Assembly: GCF_009674565.1 (NCBI RefSeq)
Contig: NZ_WKJL01000010.1
Coordinates: 62,001-126,000, forward strand
DNA: 64,000 nt
From: Duganella aquatilis
Lineage (GTDB): Bacteria; Pseudomonadota; Gammaproteobacteria; Burkholderiales; Burkholderiaceae_D
Reading direction: 5' to 3'
Both the position numbers and the translations under genes were made by a program. Below the pieces are notes generated by a model. That model saw nothing but the letters and a program-made list of their open reading frames with translations, had not been told where the DNA came from and did no database searches. The stretch's first letter is position 1. Each line of letters begins with the position of its first letter. This document shows positions 14,705-21,814 of the stretch, piece by piece.

Positions 14705-15533
14705 GCAGCATCCCGGCTTGGTTGATGTCGCCACCGGTTCGGCAGGCAGGTCGGCCAATCCATGGTTTCGCATGTACGCGGAATTCGCCCACGATCCCAA
14801 AGTGCAGAGCATGTCCGAGGCAATGCAGCGTCGCTTGATGATGCTGTTGTGTCTGCGTTGCAGTAACACGCTTGTAACGTTACATGACGATGAACTTGCG
14901 TTTGCGCTTCGTGTTTCCGATGAGGATTTGGCGCAAACCAAGGCGCTGTTTTTGCGCAAGAACTTCATCGATGAGGGTTGGAATATCCTGAACTGGGACA
15001 AGCGCCAATTTACCTCCGATTCGAGTGCGGCCCGCGTAAAACGGCACCGCGACCGTAAAAAGGCCGCTGAAGAAGGGGCTAAAAACAAGGTTGTAACGTT
15101 ACAGAAACGGGAAACTAACGCCCTAGATACAGATACAGATACAGATACAGAAGAACTACAACTACCTCTGTCGGCTGACGCCGACGATGTGCGGCTGTGC
15201 CCGGTCGGTCAGTTGCTGAACCTGTACCACGAGCTCATGCCGCTGAACCCTCGCGTCAAGGTGGCAAGCGATTCCCGCAAGGCAGCCATCCGCGCGCGCT
15301 GGAAGCAGGCGGCTGCGCTGGACTGCGAGCCGTTCGGCTACACCGCGAGGTCGGCCGGCCTGGCCGCCTGGCGGGCGTTCTTCCAGGTCTGCGCCGAATC
15401 GAAGTTCCTCACCGGCCAAGCGCCGCCGTCCGTACCCGGCAAGCCGGCGTTCATCGCCGATATCGATTTCATTTTTTCGCCTAGCGGCTTCGCCAAAATT
15501 CTCGAGAACAAGTACCACCGGGACGCAGCATGA
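14694..15533 (+). CDS. Phage replication initiator-like protein
   Basis: The 279-aa protein starts at ATG 14694 (or the adjacent ATG 14697). The N-terminal domain (20-115; WFRMYAEFAHDPKVQSMSEAMQRRLMMLLCLR and GWNILNWDKRQ) is the winged-helix type found in phage replication proteins encoded before DnaB or DnaC homologues. A charged linker (KRHRDRKKAAEEG) and an Asp-Thr repeat follow, then a helical C-terminal domain likely to contact the helicase. The stop overlaps the dnaB start. Its own gene may carry the origin, for example near the GATACA repeats, but no iteron set is clear. Confidence 0.7.
   Translation: MMSEQHPGLVDVATGSAGRSANPWFRMYAEFAHDPKVQSMSEAMQRRLMMLLCLRCSNTLVTLHDDELAFALRVSDEDLAQTKALFLRKNFIDEGWNILNWDKRQFTSDSSAARVKRHRDRKKAAEEGAKNKVVTLQKRETNALDTDTDTDTEELQLPLSADADDVRLCPVGQLLNLYHELMPLNPRVKVASDSRKAAIRARWKQAAALDCEPFGYTARSAGLAAWRAFFQVCAESKFLTGQAPPSVPGKPAFIADIDFIFSPSGFAKILENKYHRDAA
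15126..15150 (+). repeat. GATACA tandem hexamer
   Basis: Four copies of GATACA encode an Asp-Thr run inside the replication protein gene. This kind of coding microsatellite recurs in phage replication proteins and could change linker length by slippage without a frameshift. Confidence 0.85.
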
Positions 15534-16918
15534 ACATGAACGAACCGCAGCACCTGCTGCCTCCGCACTCCATCGATGCCGAGCACGCCGTCTTGGGTGC
15601 GCTGATGCGCTGGCCAGAGACCTTCGATCAGGTGGGCGACTTGCGCGCCCGGCACTTCTACCGCGACGACCACCGCAGCATCTTCACCGAGATCGTTCGG
15701 CTGGCGGAGCGGGGGCAGGCCACCGACGTGATGAGCGTTCTGGCCGCAATGGAAAGCCGTGGCGGCGTTTTCGACGGCAACCTGGGGGCGTACCTCAACC
15801 AGATCGCCCAAAGTGTCCCTACGAGCTTCCACGCCGCGCAGCACGCCCGCATCGTGGTGGATCGCGCCTTGTTACGCGCGCTGATCGCCACATCCGACAA
15901 GATCGCCGGCGTCGCCTATGCGCCAAAAGGCCAGACCGCCGACCAGGTGCTGGACCACGCGCAATCGTTGGTGACCGGCCTGGCCGAACGCCGCGTGCGT
16001 AATGAACCGCGCATGGTGCGCGAGATCCTGTTGGAGTTCGTCGACGGCGTGGCGCGCCGCGCCGAAGGCGAGGATTCGGCGATCAGCACCGGCATCTCGG
16101 AGTTGGACAGCATGCTCAACGGCGGTTTCCGCCCGCAGCAGCTGATCATCGTGGCCGGCCGGCCGTCGATGGGCAAGACCGCGCTGTCGGCCGACATCGG
16201 CATCAACATCGCCGAGGATCGCAGCGTACTGATGTTCTCGATGGAGATGTCGGGACAGGAGGTGGCCGGCCGCGCGCTGGCGAACCGTGGCGGCGTGCAC
16301 TTGGCGAAGGTGATGGGTCGCGTGGCCGCCGACGAGACGGAGGTCTGGAACGGGATCTCGCATGGCATCATCCGCCTCAACGACTCGCGTTTCGCCATCG
16401 ACGACACGCCGGCGATCACGCTGCTGGAGCTGCGCATGAAGGCCAAGGCTTGGAAGCGCAAGCACGGCCTGGATGTGATCATCGTCGACTACATCGGCCT
16501 GATGCAGGGCGGGGAAGGCGACAAGCGCACCGACCAGATCGGCTCGTACTCGCGTGGCCTAAAGGCGCTGGCCAAGGAATTGGGCGTCGCCGTCATCGCG
16601 CTGGCGCAGCTGAACCGCAAGTCCGAGGAGCGCGGCGACAAAAAGCCGATCCTGTCAGACCTGCGCGATTCCGGCGAGATCGAGCAGGACGCCGACGTGG
16701 TGATCCTGGTGCACCGGCCGGAAATGCACAACCCGAACGCTGAGCATCTGAGAGGCTTCACCGAGGCGTTGATCCGTAAGCAGCGCAGCGGCGCGCTGGG
16801 CGACGTGCATCTGATGTTTGACGGACCGACCTGCCGGTTCAGCCGCTGGAGCGGCGCGCCGCCATCGGCGAGTGAGGAACAGACGGCAGGCAAAAGCCGC
16901 GGCTTCGGAAATCGATGA
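15530..16918 (+). CDS. dnaB: Replicative DNA helicase DnaB
   Basis: The 462-aa protein has the usual DnaB layout: an N-terminal helical domain (10-110; PPHSIDAEHAVLGALM), a linker, and a RecA-like helicase domain with Walker A GRPSMGKT near 209-216, the Walker B region DVIIVDYIGLM, and the downstream ALAQLNRKSEERGDKKP and SGEIEQDADVVILVHRP motifs. It unwinds the phage replication fork and would be loaded by the upstream initiator. It overlaps both neighbours by 4 nt. Confidence 0.93.
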   Translation: MNMNEPQHLLPPHSIDAEHAVLGALMRWPETFDQVGDLRARHFYRDDHRSIFTEIVRLAERGQATDVMSVLAAMESRGGVFDGNLGAYLNQIAQSVPTSFHAAQHARIVVDRALLRALIATSDKIAGVAYAPKGQTADQVLDHAQSLVTGLAERRVRNEPRMVREILLEFVDGVARRAEGEDSAISTGISELDSMLNGGFRPQQLIIVAGRPSMGKTALSADIGINIAEDRSVLMFSMEMSGQEVAGRALANRGGVHLAKVMGRVAADETEVWNGISHGIIRLNDSRFAIDDTPAITLLELRMKAKAWKRKHGLDVIIVDYIGLMQGGEGDKRTDQIGSYSRGLKALAKELGVAVIALAQLNRKSEERGDKKPILSDLRDSGEIEQDADVVILVHRPEMHNPNAEHLRGFTEALIRKQRSGALGDVHLMFDGPTCRFSRWSGAPPSASEEQTAGKSRGFGNR

Positions 16919-17430
16919 GCACCAACACCAACCAAAATGCAGGGACCCAGATGGACAATAACGAAAAACTACTGGCGCAGATCAGCGCCGCTGAATCGAA
17001 GCGCGCTGCTGCGACGCCAGGTGCGCGCGCGGTGCGAGTGGTGAGGGCCGCCGCCACGCCGGCGCGCACCGACTTCGGCACCATGCCAGACCCGGTCGAC
17101 CTATGCCTGGAAATCTGGAAGAACTGGATGGCTGGCGATGCCGACCGTGATCTGGGTGCCAAGACCATGCGCGGCTTGGTGGGCGAGGGCGATGGGCATG
17201 GCTACGATCTGTACGAGGCGCAGCAGGCCAGTGACATCAAGGTGGCTCAGGCGACTGATGCGATGATCAACAGCCTGAGCCGGTTGCATGTGTGGGCGAT
17301 CTACCGCGCATGCAGCTTGGCGACTGTGTGGACCTTTCCGAATGCCTCGCTGGTGGAAGTGGCGGCTGAGGCACGCGTAGAACTTAGAGGGAAGCTGCGA
17401 CGCAATATTTGTACGGCAGTTCTGTTTTAA
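16915..17430 (+). CDS. Probable late antiterminator (Q-like/DUF1133-like)
   Basis: The 171-aa protein has a disordered N-terminus (1-55) and a helical C-terminal part with DPVDLCLEIWKNWMAGDADRD, then LHVWAIYRACSLATVWTFPNAS and KLRRNICTAVLF. The pattern and its place as the last early gene before late genes resemble Q-type or DUF1133-type late regulators. A promoter plus terminator leader 1 kb downstream (18452-18568) would be its natural target. The family assignment is tentative. Confidence 0.5.
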   Translation: MSTNTNQNAGTQMDNNEKLLAQISAAESKRAAATPGARAVRVVRAAATPARTDFGTMPDPVDLCLEIWKNWMAGDADRDLGAKTMRGLVGEGDGHGYDLYEAQQASDIKVAQATDAMINSLSRLHVWAIYRACSLATVWTFPNASLVEVAAEARVELRGKLRRNICTAVLF

Positions 17431-17449
17431 GTACCGGAGACGCTTCAGC

Positions 17450-18436
17450 TTAAGACTTACGATTGCGCGCCATAACATCTGACACCTTCTTCGAGCCGAA
17501 TTCCATGCGAAGAGCTTCTCTAGCCAAGCCGATATGAGCGAAGAAAACGCCCCTGGCATCTCGCTCAGTGACAGGTTCGTTTTCCCGCTTGCGGCGCGCC
17601 AGGTGCTCGGAATCGGATTGCATTATTTTTGACTTGTGTCGCGTAATTATCTCCGTGAGCTTTTTACGCGTATCTACTTTGAACGCAATAAGATCAGGTA
17701 ACAAATCTGCATAATGCTCTCCGTCTTTTCTGTTGTTCGCTGGAAGGAGGCTTGCTAAGATCGAGGCAATATTATCCACGTTGAGTGGTTCGTCGTCCGA
17801 CGCATTTGCTTGGTTTTCTTCTACGTACTTTCTTCGCTCTTCCAACACTCGTTCGAACTCAAGGTCGACGATTTCTAGTAAAGCTGATACACGTGTTATC
17901 GCTCGACGTAAAGGAGGAGGTACTCCTGTTTCTTGCTTATATTGAAGTTTGTGCGATGCGGCGGCCCAGATATGCTGGGCGAGTGTGCGCAATTGTAGTT
18001 CGATGACGAAATCGCCGAGGCCCGTGAGGCTTGGTAAGGAAAGCCACTGGGATGGGAGTCGAACAACGAAGTGCTGAGACTGGTAGCCAAACTCTGACTC
18101 GCCTAGTCGATCAGAGGTGTCTTCCGCAGAATGTATTTCAAAATGATCAGTGACCATCTTAATCGCGAGATCAAGGTCACTCCTGAAAAGGAATATCACT
18201 CGAACTCCGATTAGGTCTTCCAAACTGAAGATGTTTTCTAGTTTAGCTCCCTTGCGCTGTAACTTCTCCTCAATGGACGCCCACGTTTTAACTCTACTTT
18301 CAATAGGGACACCTAAAGTGAGTTCGTGCTTATCGAGAAGAGCTTGTAGTTGCACGACCACCGCATCACGTAACCTTTCGGCTCTGTTTGCATTATCCTG
18401 ATGTTGAATTTTTAGCTGTTCGCTCGTTGCGGTCAT
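17450..18436 (-). CDS. RelA/SpoT-domain (p)ppGpp synthetase, prophage cargo
   Basis: The 328-aa protein carries all visible synthetase motifs: RVKTWASIEEKLQRKG (48-63, ATP-binding Arg/Lys), LEDLIGVRVIF (72-82, metal Asp and Arg), YQSQHFVV (118-125, guanine-stacking Tyr), and IELQLRTLAQHIW (145-157) with His162. There is no HD hydrolase domain, so it is a synthetase-only enzyme that would transfer pyrophosphate from ATP to GTP/GDP or another nucleotide. A helical C-terminal extension of about 150 residues is unassigned. The gene is reversed between the early operon and the late genes and is AT-richer than its neighbours, typical of a moron. Prophage enzymes of this type include toxSAS and CapRel defence toxins; that role here is inference. 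No antitoxin is recognised beside it. Confidence 0.85.
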   Translation of the reverse strand: MTATSEQLKIQHQDNANRAERLRDAVVVQLQALLDKHELTLGVPIESRVKTWASIEEKLQRKGAKLENIFSLEDLIGVRVIFLFRSDLDLAIKMVTDHFEIHSAEDTSDRLGESEFGYQSQHFVVRLPSQWLSLPSLTGLGDFVIELQLRTLAQHIWAAASHKLQYKQETGVPPPLRRAITRVSALLEIVDLEFERVLEERRKYVEENQANASDDEPLNVDNIASILASLLPANNRKDGEHYADLLPDLIAFKVDTRKKLTEIITRHKSKIMQSDSEHLARRKRENEPVTERDARGVFFAHIGLAREALRMEFGSKKVSDVMARNRKS

Positions 18437-18451
18437 GTTCTAGAATTTCGG

Positions 18452-18568
18452 TTGCGCGCGTAGGCGCTGTTCTGATATGATCAAACCACAGGCGGGCTTC
18501 GCTCGCCTTGAAAAAGTTCACCGCGCATCGATTGTCGCGGGAGCAAGCCACCCTAGAGGTGGCTTTTT
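18452..18568 (+). promoter_or_regulatory. Candidate late promoter with early terminator (pR'-tR' like)
   Basis: TTGCGC at 18452-18457 and an extended -10 (TG-a-TATGAT, 18473-18481) with an 18-nt spacer would start an RNA near 18488. Within 80 nt follow a hairpin at 18490-18508, a CCGCG/CGCGG stem at 18521-18540, and a terminator, AGCCACC-ctaga-GGTGGCT at 18546-18564 followed by T. This is the lambda late-leader layout that Q proteins override. Confidence 0.5.
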
Positions 18569-18961
18569 CTATTCCAGCACGCCAATTTTTTTGAGTTTAA
18601 TCTCTAATGCGTCCTGGTCTTTGAACTGCGCGGTGTCAAATGCGACATAGAAGGATGGGAATCCGTCACCGACATCAAATGCGCACGACGCTGCCTTCAC
18701 TGCCGTATATTGGCCTGGATAGTGCGTCTCGAACATTTTTTTATACCGCTCTTTGGTCAAGCTGTTGTGGATTGGTCGATTCATCCTTGGCTCATCGTCC
18801 TCTGTGACAAAGCCATGGTTCTCCAAGCCTTTATGTAATTCGGCGAATGACACTGCGTCGTTGAGAAATCGCTCGGTAAAATAATCGCTCATGTTTGGGA
18901 TAGCGTTTGGGTTGTGCCAGGGTATATCGGCGAGTTTGAAAATTATATTGCAAAAAAGCAT
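18569..18961 (-). CDS. Hypothetical cargo protein
   Basis: The 130-aa protein is AT-rich and reversed relative to the phage genes. The N-terminus is uncertain: ATG 18961 has no ribosome site, and an internal Met (MSDYFTERFLND) at codon 24 is an alternative. The middle has EPRMNRPIHNSLTKERYKKMFETHY and the end FDTAQFKDQDALEIKLKKIG. No family is recognised. It is the nearest same-strand gene upstream of the RelA-like gene, though a terminator-bearing leader lies between them. Confidence 0.5.
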   Translation of the reverse strand: MLFCNIIFKLADIPWHNPNAIPNMSDYFTERFLNDAVSFAELHKGLENHGFVTEDDEPRMNRPIHNSLTKERYKKMFETHYPGQYTAVKAASCAFDVGDGFPSFYVAFDTAQFKDQDALEIKLKKIGVLE

Positions 18962-19155
18962 TGTCTAACTGGTTATTTTGAGCCAGAAGACGTGCTTGTG
19001 TGAATATGGGAAAGAGTGGTACTGAAAGGCTACGGCCAGAGCGGTATGTCGGCCAGCGCGATCGTGGCGCAGGTGCCGAATAAGCAGGATAGTTGAAAGT
19101 AAGTTCGCTGAACCAGTTGGCCGCCTTGAGCGGCCATTTTCATTTTGAGGTACAC

Positions 19156-19554
19156 ATGACTGTCCGCCTGTTGAAGCCGTACAACCAGCGCCCGGCTAAC
19201 GCCCTTGCCACGTTCGATGCAAGCGTAGAGGCTGGCCTGATCGCTGCGAATAAAGCATCGGCGGATTTGACTGGTGGCTTCAAGTACTTCGTGCCGCGCC
19301 CAGGTCCGATGCTGCAATCGAAGCAGATCGCTGTCGGCTCGGTGACGCTGAAAATGGAAGAGCGGACGACGGTAACGTTGCCGGAGGGGCAGGTGCTGCT
19401 GATCGAGGGCCAGCCCGGCACGGTCGGCGAGGCGTCGCGCGCTGGCACTACCGACAAATGGACCATCGGCGCTTACGGACTGCCGCAGATCGGGCCGTAC
19501 GCCGGCGTGCAGAAGGTGACCATCACGTGCACGCTGGGCGAGATCACCGCCTAA
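19156..19554 (+). CDS. Hypothetical late protein
   Basis: The 132-aa protein from ATG 19156 (GAGG 6 nt upstream) is beta-rich: KQIAVGSVTLKMEERTTVTL, then VLLIEGQPGTVG and KVTITCTLGEITA. This resembles a small virion or decoration protein, but no family is recognised. It is directly followed (no gap) by the SGNH hydrolase gene, so the two are probably functionally linked. Confidence 0.55.
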   Translation: MTVRLLKPYNQRPANALATFDASVEAGLIAANKASADLTGGFKYFVPRPGPMLQSKQIAVGSVTLKMEERTTVTLPEGQVLLIEGQPGTVGEASRAGTTDKWTIGAYGLPQIGPYAGVQKVTITCTLGEITA

Positions 19555-20832
19555 GTGCGCGATGCGGCATCCATCAGTTCAGTCACCGCTCTTGGCAATG
19601 CGACAGCGTTTGCTGGAGATTCCCTGCAGGCACAGTCGGGGCCGATCACCACGATCGTGCCAGGCACCTCTGTGACCATCACGAAACCCGATATCGGATG
19701 GGGTGGCTGGATGATCCGTTTCTCCAACGGAGCGATCAACCTGGTCGGAAACTTCGCCGTGATCGGGTACACCACTGAGCAGATCCTTGAGACCATCCCT
19801 GCAGTCATTGCATCCGGCGCCAAGACCGTCTTCGTCAACGGGATGACCAACGATATCGTCAACGGCTGGCCGATTTCTCGCACCAAGACAGCCCTGTCGG
19901 CGATCTACAAGGCGCTGCGCGACGCCGGCATCCGGATAGTGATGGTCACTGCACCGCCGCTGTACAAGCTGACCGCCGTCGAGGGTGGGAAGTTTGTCGC
20001 ACTCAATGAATGGGTGCGGGAGCAGGCTCGGGCCTTTGGCTGCAGGCTAGTGGATCTCTTCAAGATCGTTGCCGATCCAATGTCGGTTACTGGCTGGGCG
20101 AAACCAGGAGCTCTGCTGCCTGACTTCACCCACTTCGTGCAGCGCACTGCGCGCGCCTGTGGGCTTATGGCCTGGAAGGCGGTCGCCGATCTCTTCCCTG
20201 ACAGGTCCGTGCACGCTGTCTCGGCACTCGATCTGAGAACGCTCAACCCGGACGGTAGCAACCTGCTGAGCAGTGCGCTCATGATGGGGGCGACCGGTAC
20301 CGGGCTGAACATCGGGGCGATCCCCGCGAATTCGGTCGCGACGGGCATGCAGGTTGGTACATCTGTGGCTGGGCCCACAATTGTGCCGAGCCTGGTGGCG
20401 CGCGCCGACGGCTACGGTTTCGATCAAGTGATGCAGGTGACTGGTGGTGTCATCGCAGGCAGCGATGCACTGATCCGCAACAACGACACCGCGTACACGC
20501 GCGCAGTCGCTGGTGACGTGCTGTACGGTCAGATGTGGCTCGCTGCGCAGAACATGTCGAACGTCTACCGCATCCAGCTGTCGCTGACGTGCCGGATTGA
20601 TGGCGTGCTGTACAACTCGATCGACTGCTCCAGTTCCGGCGACCAGTCGCTGGGCTCATCGCAGATCGACCAGTCTGACTTCGAAAGCATGCCGTTCACC
20701 ACGACGCCATTCCAACTTCCAGCATCTGGCGTGATCACCTCCTTGACGCTGACTGCGAATGTCTATTTCTCCGAGGCGAACGGCACGATCAAGCTATCTG
20801 CTGGCCGCCCAATGATTCGCAACAAGCTGTGA
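19555..20832 (+). CDS. SGNH/GDSL hydrolase-like phage protein
   Basis: Translation starts at GTG 19555, immediately after the upstream stop. The N-terminal half carries SGNH blocks: FAGDSL (nucleophile Ser23), VNGMTND (Asn99) and PDFTH (Asp190, His193). The C-terminal half (about 215-425) is beta-rich, like a virion or carbohydrate-binding module. Phage SGNH enzymes often deacetylate polysaccharides at the cell surface as part of tail fibres. Here it lies before the terminase genes rather than in the tail module, which is unusual. No signal peptide is seen, so export as part of the virion is the likely route. Confidence 0.65.
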   Translation: MRDAASISSVTALGNATAFAGDSLQAQSGPITTIVPGTSVTITKPDIGWGGWMIRFSNGAINLVGNFAVIGYTTEQILETIPAVIASGAKTVFVNGMTNDIVNGWPISRTKTALSAIYKALRDAGIRIVMVTAPPLYKLTAVEGGKFVALNEWVREQARAFGCRLVDLFKIVADPMSVTGWAKPGALLPDFTHFVQRTARACGLMAWKAVADLFPDRSVHAVSALDLRTLNPDGSNLLSSALMMGATGTGLNIGAIPANSVATGMQVGTSVAGPTIVPSLVARADGYGFDQVMQVTGGVIAGSDALIRNNDTAYTRAVAGDVLYGQMWLAAQNMSNVYRIQLSLTCRIDGVLYNSIDCSSSGDQSLGSSQIDQSDFESMPFTTTPFQLPASGVITSLTLTANVYFSEANGTIKLSAGRPMIRNKL

Positions 20833-20892
20833 ATATTCTGCGGCAAGTCGCGCTGGCCAGCCTCTTATCACCACGCTGCCGATGAGCAGAAC

Positions 20893-21294
20893 ATGAAGCT
20901 CCGGACGTTGAAATCAAGCGTGCAGCAGCTGCGCAATACGCTGCCTATCGCTCAGCCGCTGTCGTGGCGCGCCAGCAAGGAGAGCAGCACCCAGCGGGGA
21001 TATGGCTACAAGTGGCAGCAAGCGCGCGCCGGTTACCTGCGCAGCCACCCGCTCTGCGTTTACTGCGAGCGGCAAGGGCGGACCACCGAGGCGACAGTGG
21101 TCGACCATCGCATTCCGCACCGCGGCGACCAGGCGCTGTTTTGGGATAAGGCGAACTGGCAGGCGCTGTGCAAGCCCTGTCACGATGGCCAGAAGCAGCG
21201 AGAGGAAGCCCGGGCGGCACTGCTCGATCCGCGCGTGATCGATGGTGTCGGCCTGATCCGAGACCGGGCTGAGAAAAGTTTCATCAGGGAATGA
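20893..21294 (+). CDS. HNH endonuclease
   Basis: The 133-aa protein has a zinc-ribbon HNH fold: LCVYC, TVVDHRIPHRGD, NWQALCKPCHDGQK. HNH proteins encoded just upstream of the terminase are needed for cos cleavage and packaging in HK97-type phages. This position supports a cos-packaging mechanism; the cos site may lie in the adjacent non-coding stretch 21295-21406. Confidence 0.9.
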   Translation: MKLRTLKSSVQQLRNTLPIAQPLSWRASKESSTQRGYGYKWQQARAGYLRSHPLCVYCERQGRTTEATVVDHRIPHRGDQALFWDKANWQALCKPCHDGQKQREEARAALLDPRVIDGVGLIRDRAEKSFIRE

Positions 21295-21406
21295 TTGTGG
21301 TCTGGTAGGGGGGGGCGGTCAAAAGTTTGGACTGCCAGTTTTCCTAGACCGCGCATTCCCCCATTCGCGGAAAAAATTCCCCTTTTTGATTTTAGGAAAT
21401 CAGCAA

Positions 21407-21814
21407 ATGGCAGGCGTACAAGGCAAGAGCGGAGGGCCGCGCCCCAACGCTGGCGGCGCACGTCCTGGCGCTGGGCGGAAGCCAAAGACGGCCGAGAAAT
21501 CAGCAAATGCGGCCGTAGAGACAAAGTTGGAGCCGCAGCCGCGTGGCGGCGCCCTTAAGCGTAAGAAGGCGGTGCCGGTAGAGATCGAAGCGTGCGACAT
21601 GCTGACCCTGTTGCAGAAGATCGCGCTGGGCCAGGTTGACGCCAGCGCCGGTCAGATCCGCGCCGCGATTGCTGCAGTTCAGTACACGCACACGAAGAAG
21701 GGCGACGGCGGGAAAAAGGACGAGGACGCCGAGAAAGCCAAGAAGGCGGGCGCTGGCAAATTTGCCCCGGCAGCTCCTCCTCGTCTGGCTGCTGCCGGTG
21801 GAAAGAAGGTTTAA
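21407..21814 (+). CDS. Terminase small subunit, probable
   Basis: The start ATG 21407 has AGGAA 8 nt upstream. The N-terminus is basic and Gly/Pro-rich (GPRPNAGGARPGAGRKPK), typical of small terminase subunits of this phage type, then a helical segment (EACDMLTLLQKIALG, SAGQIRAAIAAVQYTHTK) and a Lys/Ala-rich tail. It recognises phage DNA and loads the large subunit, which follows without a gap. Confidence 0.75.
   Translation: MAGVQGKSGGPRPNAGGARPGAGRKPKTAEKSANAAVETKLEPQPRGGALKRKKAVPVEIEACDMLTLLQKIALGQVDASAGQIRAAIAAVQYTHTKKGDGGKKDEDAEKAKKAGAGKFAPAAPPRLAAAGGKKV

Noticed and set aside
15126-15150. Tandem GATACA copies as a possible CRISPR or iteron array
   Set aside because: The units are contiguous with no spacers and encode Asp-Thr in frame; four copies are too few to call an origin.
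18490-18540. Hairpins near the RelA-like gene as a type III antitoxin RNA
   Set aside because: There is no tandem repeat array, and the layout with promoter and terminator is better explained as a phage late leader.
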